This document shows, piece after piece, positions 44,509 to 55,637 of a DNA stretch of 64,000 nucleotides. Source of the stretch: Laetiporus sulphureus 93-53. Taxonomy: Eukaryota; Basidiomycota; Agaricomycetes; Polyporales; Laetiporaceae. The notes below the pieces were generated by a model. The model made no database searches and was not told the DNA's origin. It saw only the letters and a program-made list of their open reading frames with translations. Numbering within the stretch: the stretch's first letter is position 1; each line of letters opens with the position of its first letter. Location of the stretch: the NCBI RefSeq assembly GCF_001632365.1, contig NW_024468511.1:934998-998997 (forward strand), in the 5' to 3' direction. A program made the translations under genes and the position numbers.

Positions 44509-47500
44509 ATGGGGCACATCAAGCCACGCCGCAAGCCACGTGTGATCGTAGCCACCTCCTCAAAGCGCTCACGGACTCTGGGTGTGACTGGTATCACGGA
44601 GGAGAATAAGAAGGCGGCGCAAAGGCAGGCTCTAAGGACATCAGGTACATTTTTTCTTTACTACGGTGGATGATATATTAATATTTGATGCATCATTGTT
44701 GTAGGACTTAGTCAACAATCACGCAAGATTATCGCAGAACTTAGAGGCGAGGATTTGCCCCCTGACCACAGTGGCGCGGACATCCAGGATGTTCTCATGA
44801 ACATTCAGCAAGATGGAGGAGGAGAGGAGGCAGACTGGGAGGATGAGCCTACGGATGAGTCATTCGTCCATGCGCTCAGAGATATTATGGGCTCGAGGTG
44901 CGTTGCAACATTTGTACGAGCATTGCTCAATACTTACATCCTTCCAGGTGGCGAGAACGATGGTACAAGGATGCTCGGACGTGGCGTCAACGGGTAGACC
45001 GCATGGACAAGAACTGGAAGCCTCTACTTCCCTGTCTTGTGGACTCCTACCTCCAATGACAATATTCGATGGTGGCCATGCCTAGCGAGAATCCCTCCTC
45101 TCACGATTTTACCATCGACACACTTGACATATATACCCTGGCAACGTCAGCAACTATACGCCGCAGAGCCGAAGACGTCTCCGCTTCTGAGGCCCTCGCG
45201 CATAGCAGATACCTCGGGACATCTCCAGTGAATCCATCTCTTGCTATCTCGTTCTCCACCCTCGAACTCTTCCGCTGTATCAGGCTTTTTAAGCCATCCT
45301 TTAGTGTGGAGGCCTTCGCGAAGCTCGTATCTTACTACTACAAGATCCCTTTCCGACGTCACTACCGCACTGCCATCGCAAATGCGTTCGACATCTATCT
45401 CAGCATTCTACGCGAGGTTCGCAAGCGCATCAACACTACCTTGGGTCAAGACACACCTAACTGGCATGTTCTGAATGCATGCCCTGCCTGCACATACGAA
45501 CTTGATGAGGAGCCACCTCTCGAGTGGCGGCGCATCTTCGCAATGGATGGCAACAACTCACTCAAGCGAATCGCAGAGGTCAGCAACCGTGCGCGCGGTG
45601 ACATGCGCAGCTTTGCAACGAGCGACTACTTCTTGTCCCGGGACTTCGTCGATCGCTATGCCAACGAGGTGAAGTCAAGGCCTCGCTCGAAGAAGGTTGA
45701 CACTCGCAGTGGACAGCCCGTGCAGGACGGTGGTGAGAGTGGAAGCGACGATGATGGCGATGTGCCCAGCGTGGAGATTTCAACAATGGCAGAGGGGGAT
45801 CCAACGGACGGCGAGGATGGCAACGTCACGACAGCTCCATGTGCGACCAACTGGAAGGCAGCGGCTTCTGAAGATCACAAGCATATGTGGGCCATATTCG
45901 ATGAGGCAGGCATTTTTGTAGCTGCGTGCAGGCACGGCCTCATGCTCTGGGTCACGGACATGGTCCAGAGCGGTGAACTGTGAGTCTACAACGCATTGCA
46001 ACCTGTTTCATGCTGATGATTGTCACAATCAGTGCAAAATATCCCCTGGCAATCTTGGCCAAGGCTTTAGAAGTCTTCGGCATCAGGCTTCTCGTGCCCT
46101 ACAATATCGGATGTGTATTCCAGGAAACTACAGCACGAAGTTCGCTGGGGCCAGATTGGCTGCAAAGCGGCTCTCGGTGCTGCGTGAACACGTTCCATGG
46201 ATACACGCACAACTATACTTGCCAGATGCAGAACCACCTGAACATTATCAAGGGGATGGGCCTCGAGGATGGCGAGACCCTCAAACGGCTCTTTAGCGCA
46301 TCTAATAGCCTCGCATTGGTCACCTGGTATGCGTCACCCTACCGTCGGCATGTCCTCATTGACCTCTTCTTCCAGCAATGGGATGACGAGAAATATGGTA
46401 ATCTTAGTCTAATGTTGTACAACAACTGTGTACAGGCATTGAAGATCATCAACGAGGATTCTATCGCACTGGCCGATACCATGCAAGCTCTCACGGTCAG
46501 CCGCGAAGATCTTGACAAATGGTCTTTGGAAGAGCGGCACTATTTCAAAACTCTGGGTCAAGAACACCCGTGGGATGTGCACGCCGTTGCATACATCGAG
46601 AAACTTCAAGAATGGCGTGCCATGCGTGCGCAAGTCGAAAATGTGCATGCACAATTCGTCAGTTCCATCCCATCTGACTATACATTTATCCTACCCTCCA
46701 CCAGCACTGTCGACTACTACGCTGAGGCGTCATGCACACAGAAGCTCGAGACGAAGTGGCGTTACAGCGAGGAGTGTGAGCGCATGCTCCTGCATGATGT
46801 TGCCACCATGGAAGTGAAGATGGGCATCACGAGACGCTGGCAACCGACTGACCGTGAGTACATGGAAACTGTGAAGTATATTGTCGAGCGACGATATCAC
46901 CGTGCACTCGAACACCTTCAACGCCTTGTCATACAGCGTCTCTTTGAGCTTCACAAGCTCAATCTTGCGCAGACTGGTAAGTATCATCACATTTTGTACT
47001 CGTCGTCGGCTAATTATATTCGCAGCATATCATGCGCGCACTCACATTGCAAAGTCTCTGCAAACTCGGTGCAAGGCGATCTGCAATGCCGTGAAGACGT
47101 ACAACGCTGCGGCCCTCACACTCGATCCACCACGTCCTACCCTTGACTGGTCAAAAGTCTCGCACTACAGCTTCCTCGACGAGTTTGCGCTGCTTCAAGA
47201 CACTCAAAATGATATTCGTCAAAAGCCCTGGGCCACTCCAATTGCACGTGAATGTATGAAGAAGGCACGTCGCCTCGATCGTGCACATGAAGAGGTCATG
47301 CGTGTTGGTATAGAAGCTCGGCGGCTGCAAACATCAATTGTTGATGAGGAAATCCTTTTCTCTCGTGCGCTAACTTCACTGGATGAACAGATGTCACCGT
47401 TATATGGAGCCGTTCAAGAGTTTTGCGAGCGCCGTCGCCACATCAATGCACGTCACCTTGCCCATCTTCAACAGCTCTCAGAGCTTGAGGGTTTTGTGAC

Positions 47501-47699
47501 CGATCTGTCACCGGGACAACGCAAAGGTTCGACAGCATCATCAACAGATTCTGGTGCACATATCACTCCGACAATGCTCACTTGCACGAACCTGGTGGGC
47601 ATCGAGGACGACGAGCTACTTGCAGCACAGGATGATGAGGTCAATGGGGATCTTGGGGAACTTGTAGACTATCTCTCAGAGTTATCTGTGAAGGAGTAG
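44509..47699 (+). pseudogene. KDZ transposase, CxC1 type (element A), near-intact
   Basis: Four introns give about 990 residues, the normal KDZ length. The start is MGHIKPRRKPRVIV. Blocks in order: WRERWYKDARTWRQRVD, DIYTLATSATIRRRAEDV, FRRHYRTAIANAFDIYL, the CPACTYELDEEP zinc segment leading to the first catalytic acid in FAMDGNNSLKR, then LVPYNIGCVF, CVNTFHGYTHNYTCQMQN, and the Glu region GMGLEDGETLKRLFSASN. SPYRRHVLIDLFFQQWD and a helical C-terminus ending DYLSELSVKE follow. In related proteins the second acid lies in YDIGC. Here it is Asn (YNIGC, codon AAT). A TGA at about 45056 replaces a probable Trp codon after VDSYLQ. Both changes suggest loss of activity, otherwise the gene is well preserved. 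It would cut and rejoin element A at its TIRs. Confidence 0.88.
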
Positions 47700-47877
47700 C
47701 TTCGTGTACAATCAATCATGCTGTCTAGATGTTGTCGGAATCAAAACGGTTGCTGAATGCTCTAGAAAGCCACAAAATGATGAAAGATTAAATGAAATAT
47801 ATTAGTGACTGAACTGAGAACATCACAAGCTACAGAATTTACGAGAGAAATGAGCTGGAATCAGTGTCAGCACGCAT

Positions 47878-49481
47878 ATGCATGAACGAGTCGTTCAGCC
47901 ACAGCTCATGGCGTTGAGCGATCGAGCAATGGCAGAACTCATTGCGCCACTCACTGTTGCGCAAAGCATATCAGTGTCCCCTCGCTCTTTCTCCCCAGCT
48001 GCATCACCTCCCTGCTCTCTCGTCATGCATAGAGGTTCTCAGTACATCACTGTTCTCGGAGGTCCTCATCCTGGTATCTATGATGCGCGGTGAGTCTAAA
48101 TTAACGTTCAGATAGTGACGCTGTGATCTCACCACATGAGCATTAGTCCACCCATTGGCTATGGTGGATACACCTCCCCGCTTCCAGTCATCATCCACTA
48201 CACAGATCACACCGTTGCGACTTCTGTCTACATGCTGCAGCCATTTTTTCATCGCTTCGCAGGCGATGCATGTGAGCCGAACGACCTTATCATCAAGGAG
48301 ATGGTCCACAGTCTGCTTCTCTGGAAGGAAGCAAGAAAGGTGATTCCGGATACACGAGAGTTTGAGAATGTATATGTCGTTGTCCGTGGCAGAAAGACCG
48401 GTATCTTTTTTTCCTGGTAAGTCTGTCGTTGAACGATCAGCGCTCAGCTGTCAAATCTGACAGCAAAGTCAGGAAGCAGTGTTATGTACAGGTTCACGGG
48501 TTCTCAGACGTGAGGTTTATGGCCTACAAGAACTTACCAGAGGCCATTGCCCACTTCTTGCATAAGGAGCCTGCAACATACGAGTCTCTGAATGATCCAA
48601 CATCATGGCTAGGGACGTTCGAGAACTATCTCATGGATATTCTGAATCAGAGCATTCGCGCTGATGAAAATGGTGATGACGATGAGGACGGTGAGTTGCT
48701 TTTCACCGTTGCTTCTTTCATTGAACCTACTTCTCTTCTATGTAGCGGTAAACGGCACAACGGGACGGTCGGAGCACGTTATAGAAGGACTCAATGGTAC
48801 GGCGGTTCTCTTCTCACTAACATCACTGATGCACTCTTCAACCTCCTTCCAGATCTCATGCAAACTGTTCACATTGACAACACGCTGCTGTCGGCGTCTG
48901 AACTATCTGGAAAGGGCCCTCGCATGACCAACTCATGTTCCAGCAAGACACATGTGCACGAGGTATCATCCAAGATAGTCGGCACGTACTCAGAGATGCC
49001 TTCGCATGCAGCATGCATCCCTTCAAACGTTCGATCTCACGCTGTCAAGATGGACGCCGGACCTTCGCAAGTGCAAGAGTCTCCTGCTCCCCTGATCCAT
49101 ATCATCAATGCAAAGCCCACGACTGCTCTGTACACTGTTGAGCAGTGTTCCACGCCTCTCACACTGACTCCATACATTCGGTCTCCATCTCCATCTCCTT
49201 TCGATAGTCGGGATCACAATCAACAGCGTTCGTGTTGCACTGGTGTCATCAACCTCAGTTTCAATGATGACATCAACGAGAAGTTTCTTGTACCATCTCT
49301 CGGCACGTATGCTGATTATTACATATCATCCCATAGTTATACTTACCGTGCGCGGGTGGAGGTGGTTGCGGCATTTGCCAATAGCCGCAATAGAGAGGAA
49401 TTTGTTGCTCGCCTCCATGGTGTCGATGTCCCAGCAAAGCACTTAGAATATATCTACTTTCTGTGCAAGAACCGCATTTAA
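47878..49481 (+). CDS. Element A cargo: protein with RNase H1-type hybrid-binding (viroplasmin-like) domain
   Basis: About five exons. The N-terminal part has GSQYITVLGGPHPGIYDAR, then GYGGYTSPLPVIIHYTDHTV. The key domain spans an intron at 48419: FENVYVVVRGRKTGIFFSW, then KQCYVQVHGFSDVRFMAYKN and LPEAIAHFL. This matches the ribonuclease H1 N-terminal hybrid-binding fold (consensus YVVxxGRxxGIFxxWxxCxxQVxGFxxAxFKxFxxxxEAxxFL), which binds RNA-DNA hybrids or dsRNA. No RNase H catalytic domain follows. The C-terminus instead has a low-complexity Ser/Pro region and a conserved-looking end (FLVPSLGTYADYYISSHSY, EFVARLHGVDVP). No stops interrupt it. The start could also be the ATG at 47908. It sits 180 bp downstream of the transposase, in the same orientation. 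Confidence 0.8.
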
Positions 49482-49646
49482 ATCCTATCTACTGCTCTCT
49501 CAATGAATTAAATCATGTTCCATATTTGAGTCACGTGTGAATTTTTGTTGATTGTCAGAGACGCATCCGTCGCGCGACGTGTCTCGTGTTACACACCATC
49601 AAACTTCTTTGACAGCTGATCCTTGACGTGTGGGCTTCCCTCTGAC

Positions 49647-51470
49647 ATGTCTCCAGCACAAGTGGCAAATCTCCTGCAGCGTCTCCCGAGCAAGAAGCGG
49701 AAGAGTCCGGCAACTCTACAGGCTCGTCGGCCTTGGAGGACCAGAACTAAATGCAAGCTGATCCCGAAGACAGCAGCTGAAAGAGCGCACTTGCAAAATG
49801 CCAGACGCGAGCAAAAGGAGGCGCTAAACCAAGCACTGTCTGAAGCTCGTGAGATGATTCTCGAGCAGGCACGGGTGATGCGAGAGCGCTTCGGTTCCCA
49901 CAAGGTCGACTACTACTTTCGTCTCATCATGCAACGGCCACGCAAGTCTGTCTACAAGAGACAGGTCAACCCATGGAATGCCTGGCAACGTGGTGAAGTG
50001 AAGCGCCGCAATGACGGTACGTGTATCTGACATCAACTTACTATATGAGATTCTCATTTGCCTTGATTATCAGCACTGCCACCTGGTGAGCCCCGGAGGA
50101 AGACTGACTACTGGGCCCCAATATTGAAGGAGGAGTGGGCATTGTTGGCAAAGGAGGAGCGCGCTATGGCTGCCGCACCATACATCAAGGAGCTGCAGGC
50201 AGAGCGCAAGATGAAGAAATACTCGGTCCACGACATGGAGCAGGCGGCATTCAATGATGCCCGTGGGTCGCTCGCAAGCATCCAGCATGAGGTGCATTAT
50301 TTATCACTATATGTTTCCATATTTGCACCGCTAACTTTCGAATTGTGGCAGCTCATGGCATTGAGTGAGCGCACGGGGATGCAAACGATCCTCTTCGCCG
50401 TGCGCTCTACTCCTAAGTCTTACGGAAGCCCGCACGTATTCTACACCGATGACCGCCTTTCAGATTTCATCGAGTTCACAACAAAGAACTCGGTGGCTGA
50501 CTTTTCTGCCCGGATGGATGGATATGTGCTTTCTGGGGTAGACGGTACGTATATTTTTCCGCTGTATGTCCGATATCTTATGAAGTCAATAGGTGCTGTT
50601 ACAAACTACAACCAGGAGACCACTAGGATGAAGAGCCGGTTGGCAGCTCTTATCAAGCAGAAACTGAGTAAGGCAAGATTTCTTCATTCTGCATTCATAC
50701 TGACATCACTCATAGAAGAAGGGTCTCCACGGCCCGTCGGACGGCTTACTTACATCAATTTTGAGATGAACATCACCATTCCATACCGAATGCTCATCAA
50801 GGGGTGGCCTCTCACCAGATTCTGTTGCCCGAGCGACATATCCACCCGCATGGAGGTTCAGCTCTGTCTCACGGCTTGGGAGACAGGAACAGCTTACTGG
50901 TACTACATAGAGAAGGACGAGGAGTACAATGCGTGGTTGAAGGAGTATCATGAGGGCCTGTCGGTCCGCCAGGTTGGCAGTGTGAGCAGCGGTGCGAACG
51001 ACGATGACAACAGGCAATGGACTGCAGCTGCTGTTGATGGTGGTGGTGCAACAGCCACCTTCTCTCAAGCTGACGCAGTGCACAGAATGGCGCTGAATGC
51101 ATCGACGATGATAGCAACCAGCGGGGGGAATGACACGTCGATGGTGATGATGGCAAGCACCGACGTTCCATCCACTGCTGCGTCGATCGACATCGTATTC
51201 ATCAATGCAGGTCCGCATGTCGATCCGAGCTCAGGGCCTCACGCAGATGCTGCTACATTCACAAGTGCACCAATCTCCAAGTGCCGCCATCCTCTAGATG
51301 AGTCATCCATCAACATCGTGGCTGCCGCTGATGGGACTGCCATCCCAGTGCAGAAGAGAGCTCGGAAAGTTCGGTTCGACAAAGGGGTAAAGAGGGGTTC
51401 TCGCAAGGCTTACGCGCAGTCTGCTCAGATCGAAAATGTCATGCCCGCTGCTGTCAATGCCGAACCATGA
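49647..51470 (+). CDS. Element A cargo: uncharacterised protein with HMG-box-like segment
   Basis: Five exons, open throughout. The N-terminus is basic (LPSKKRKSPATLQARRPWRT) and then helical (RREQKEALNQALSEAREMIL). An HMG-box-like stretch follows, joined by a GTACGT...CAG intron: VNPWNAWQRGEVKRRND, TDYWAPILKEEWALLAKEER, AAPYIKELQAERKM. Later blocks are VFYTDDRLSDFIEFTTKNSV, ADFSARMDGYVLSGVDG, YINFEMNITIPYRMLIKGWP and MEVQLCLTAWETGTAYWYYI, which resemble a family I recall as widespread in Agaricomycete repeats. A basic cluster near the end (KRARKVRFDKGVKRGSRK) could be a nuclear localisation signal. DNA binding is an inference. An alternative start is 49623. Confidence 0.75.
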
Positions 51471-51728
51471 GGTATGAATGCCATGTGTGTGTAGATGTGA
51501 TATTGCTCTCTACCCCACTGCATCTCCTGCCTTCATGGGCCTGCCTGGTGGTCTGTTTATAGATAGCATGGATTGTAGCTGTATTGCTGATTTGGTGACG
51601 AAAAACTCATTTTATTATGCTATTTGACCGTGATTGCAGTACATAGTAAGGGCAATACAATGATGATATAAGGTAATTGATGCATAAAGAAGAAATGATA
51701 GAAAGCGGACCAGAAATGAGGAATATAG

Positions 51729-52035
51729 GGGGGAGCTCGTCGTCGCTGTCGGTGGCGATGACAATGCACGGCGCCCCGATGTCCGGGACAGCGGGCGGGG
51801 AGATCCGGTGGCCCAGGTGCGAGCCGACGGTAGCCACGAGGCGTGGTTGATCATCTGATCGTGGCTGAAAACCGTTATCAGCCGCATTGATCAGTGTTGC
51901 CATTTACGGTAAATTCCTGCGCTATTGCCGGTGGTATTGGCAGATAGCGAGGAATTGACCTCCGGACCTTGTTAGGTTGCGGAGGCTACCGGCTATGGCA
52001 ACCTAGCAAGGTCCGGAGTCGGTGAGGTCCAGGTG
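51729..52035. repeat. Right TIR of element A
   Basis: Inverted partner of 43950-44255, ending CCAGGTG, followed by the duplicated TGACAGCC. The few differences from the left arm are mostly single transitions. Confidence 0.93.
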
Positions 52036-52043
52036 TGACAGCC
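52036..52043. repeat. Target site duplication (right) of KDZ element A
   Basis: TGACAGCC, identical to 43942-43949. The minus-strand cargo gene of element B is contiguous when one copy and element A are removed. Confidence 0.9.
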
Positions 52044-52972
52044 TCTGGCTTGAGGATGCGATGCTTCTTACTTCACTGCTTAACTTCCTCTAGGTGGCCT
52101 CTCGTTGAAGGCCAGTTTGCACATGACTTGCCATCCAGGAAGCCCAGCTGATGCTCAAAAGCAATTCACTCGGTAATGAGACCTTGCCATTGGCTGACAG
52201 CTTTGAGATGTTGAAAATACATCTGACTATTCTTGATCCATTTAGGCAAGTCATCTCCGTGTGTGACAGTAAGACTGGGTGGAGCAGATGAACTCGATGT
52301 GCTGGGCTGAATGAATGTGTTCAGCTGGTCATTCCCTGCAGGCATAGCAGATGTGTTGGGAGCTTCGAGTGTGATAGACACATCTGATAGGTCAGATGTG
52401 CCTCATGCTGAGGATGGCTTCTGAGCATGGGAGACATTCAATGCATCAGACACTCTGATCACAGCGAACCCATCAGGAGTACCATGGTTGATGGATATGT
52501 TTGATAGTTCAGGTGCCCCAGGCACAGCAGATGTGTTGTGAGCACCAGATGCCATGGCTCTATCTGACGTGTTAGATGCTCCAGGCACAGCAGATTCTTT
52601 GAGAGGTTCAGGTACACTGGGTGCATTCAGTGGCTCAGGCACTCCAGGCACAGTGGACGTGTACAGCAGCTCAGATATACCAGGAACAGTGGATGCGTTA
52701 GGAGTACTGGGAACTGTGGACAGATCAGATGCTCCTCGCACTGAGGAAGGCTTCAGAGTGTGAGAGACATTTGATGCATTGGACACTCTGGGTGCAGCAA
52801 ACTTGTCGAGAGCACTGGGTGAGACATATACATTCAACGGGTCAGATGTTCCAGGTGCAGTGGACTTGTTGGGAGCTGAGGGCATGATAGAGGTGTTCAG
52901 CTGGTTGGTGACTCCATGCACAGTGAACATTTCAGGAGCCGCAGACACTATCATCATGGGTGCATGTTCCAA
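52044..52972 (-). pseudogene. Element B cargo gene, N-terminal part (repeat-rich and Trp domain start)
   Basis: The minus-strand frame starts near 52972 (MEHAPMMIVSAAPEMFTVHG). It consists largely of degenerate 13-18-residue units with cores such as SAVPGAS, STVPGVPEPLN and TSAVPGAPELSN, so a low-complexity linker expanded by tandem duplication. A stop lies at about 52403, then DDLPKWIKNSQMYFQHLKAV and WASWMASH-type sequence lead toward the element A junction. Joined at the target duplication, KHRILKPEAV continues into TCDPGIFGQMWKGWW of the exon at 43598-43949. Function is unknown. Confidence 0.65.
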
Positions 52973-55637
52973 AGCTGCAACAGCCTTCTTAGAGCTACCG
53001 GCACTCTGAACACAGCCAAAGTCCTGTCAATGAGGTGAGCCCGTATCCTTCTCGCTATTTAGTTTTATGATTTGCACTAGTTTGAGCCACGGGGTGTACA
53101 TTTTGGTGGGACATTGCCACCCTGTGAGTCATCCACGTCTCACTGTTTCACACTGCTCTCACTCCAGATGCCACTGAACACCATTATCCTTCACCTCTTC
53201 CTAGTGCGATGCACATCACAGTGATGACCGAGCTCATTTCAACGATCAGTTGAGCTCACCATGGCACTCTCCTGACAGCATGGAGGGAGACTCTCAGGTA
53301 ACATTGGACCCACCTTCAATCAGCATTGATGCCAACCACAGGCACGATTGCCTGGTTGCAGTGCTGCTGAGGATGGTGAGTCACAGCATCGAGACCTGGC
53401 ACCAATCACTGGGTGAGGCATCTGGTCCCACCTTCCCTACTTCAATGCCAAGCTATGCTGTGGCCCAGCTGCTCCTGACACATTCAGGCTGAATTTGCCA
53501 CTGTCCCCCCTGCCAATATTGGCAGATTGCAACCGCTATAAGTTTTTGCCACAAGCTGCCACAGCAACAGACTTGTGAGGAGCTGATGCGCACGCTTTAT
53601 TATCATGCATCTTTGTTTCTGATGGAGAGTCAGAATTGCTCTTCATACATGATGTCCGAGCTACATCAATGATGAGCGCTCGCATGGTCCCGTTCCAGGC
53701 TGTAGCTCATTATTATCATGGGCACCCCCATGTGTGGATGGATCACAGGGCTCACAAGACCAGAAGTGACCATGCAACTACCCGAGGAAGAATAAAAATG
53801 ACATGTAGGATATTAAATAAACTCACCAGAACCACAGCAATCCCTCTTTCCTCTGAGCCTTTCTCATCAAAGTATTGGCTGGGCAAAGTCTTCTCCATCA
53901 TTCAGATGCTTGTAGATGGTTGTGGAGCATAGAAATGTGTCAGGAAGTATGCATTTTGTAACGTATGTAATGAAGCGTACCTTTAGTTATACACTTCGTT
54001 CTTCGTTATTGCACCACTTACATTCTGCAGCAATGTTGCTTGCAAATATCACAAGCAGGTATACAAGAGCTGTTTGTACACTTTCTGAGAAGGAGTCCAT
54101 ATTCCACAGGCATGTTGATAGCAAAGAGTAGATGTAGACAGCCTGATTTCGAAGAAGGCATGAGCATCAGAGTGGTGTTAGAGTGATAGCCAGCACGAGT
54201 TGTCCGAGGAAATCGATGGGCCAGAAATTTCAGAGTATCTTGAGCACAGCATGAGGCATGTTGAAAGTGTGTGCAGCAAAGATTCGAAGTCGCAAAGAGC
54301 TTAAAAAAACAGTTGCAGACAGGAAAATCAGGTTGAGGAGTAGGTGCGGAGCAGTGCACTTTGCATAGCAGCAAGTCAATGCCACTTGACATTCATGCTT
54401 GCGCTTCAGCCTCGGTGATATCCCCGAGCCACCTTATCTTGCTCATTTCTGTGTCCCACTGCTCCTCAGCTTCTCATGCACTTTTCTAGGTAACTGCACT
54501 TGTCATATGGCTTCTGTATTACCCTCTGCCATCCTTGTGGATAACAGTACCCATGCTGAGCATCGTCTGCAGTGGCAGGCATGTAAGTGGCGAGTTGACT
54601 GATCCTTGCGCTTTAGCCTCAGTGACATCCCCGAGCCATCTCCTCTTGCTCATTTCTTTGTCCCACCACTTCCCAGCTCCTCCTGCACTCTTCTAAGTGA
54701 CTGCACCTGTTCTACGGTATCTGTGCGAGCATCACAATGCAAGTCAATCCCCTTGAAATCTCACAGATAACAAAACTCATCTTCAACATCTTTCACAGTG
54801 GCATTGGCTCATAGGAGGGGGTTCTTAGTTGGATGCCTGGTCATATATGCAACGGGACTCATCTTCATGTGGTCTGATAAGTCTCCTGATATTCCTGAGC
54901 ATATCTAAGTATTTTTTCCTCACTGTTGATGTGAAATATGAGTGCATACACCCTGCGAGTGTGTCGAACACTCTGCCATCCCCAAGCTGTTCCAAAAGCC
55001 AGTGGGGACTTTGCAGTACATGGAGCCATACAAGAATGCTTTTTCAAAACATATTTGAAGGAAGAGGAGCTTTAGGATGGGAAGGGAGAGATGTAGGAGT
55101 GGTGAATGCCTTCGGAGACCAGTGAAGGTGAGTAATGAGAATAACATCTGAATCTCATTCAATGCTGACTTATTCTCAGCGTTCAAGCCTAAAGGATCAC
55201 TATGAGTGACATCCTTCCACACTCATCATTCTTTGGCACTTGGGAGGGGCAATATCAAGCTTGGTGAGCATTGACGCCCGTTTGATTCCTCCTTCATGCA
55301 TATCTCGTTTGTATTCATTCTTTCGCCCTTGAGGCATATTCTAACATGCTACTATACTGATATCAAGTGCACTTCAAGCCTACATACCTCTCTGGCATGC
55401 TGAAGAGACTACACCACTTGTCTCAAGTCCACATTCCGGGGCTTTCAGGTGAGTTCTACCACTCTGGGCATCAGACATACATCTCACAAGCACATCTCAA
55501 ACCAATAGGGTGCATATTTGCTTACTCATCCATGAGAATTTTGGTATCTAAGGATTGCAACCACTTCAAGAGTTATACCTTAAATGTTTGTGCTTTCACT
55601 TATGTTTACCATGTAATAGAGCTCATTTCTCTATAAA
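52973..55637. other. Decayed interior of element B, no intact gene
   Basis: About 2.7 kb with only short frames. One structure is visible: a segment of about 110 bp at 54394-54508 (CGCTTCAGCCTCGGTGATAT, then CCCCGAGCCACC) is repeated directly at 54600-54712 with substitutions. Some blocks near 55.0-55.6 kb may be 5' coding remnants of the transposase, but I cannot prove it. Confidence 0.4.

Larger units (their letters stand above)
43950..52035 (+). mobile_element. KDZ-type DNA transposon A, 8086 bp, with transposase and two cargo genes
   Basis: Both ends are defined to the base: TIRs of about 306 bp starting CACCTGGACCTCAC, with a perfect 8-bp duplication TGACAGCC outside. All three genes lie on the plus strand: a CxC1-type KDZ transposase (44509-47699), a hybrid-binding-domain protein (47878-49481) and an HMG-like protein (49647-51470). 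The coding parts are long, multi-exon and mostly intact, so the insertion is fairly young. It is nested in the cargo gene of element B. The transposase has one TGA in frame and an altered catalytic motif, so this copy may need a helper. Confidence 0.92.

Noticed and set aside
53250..53492. 80-codon frame inside element B
   Set aside because: No similarity to KDZ, cargo or other known proteins could be seen, and flanking sequence has many stops.
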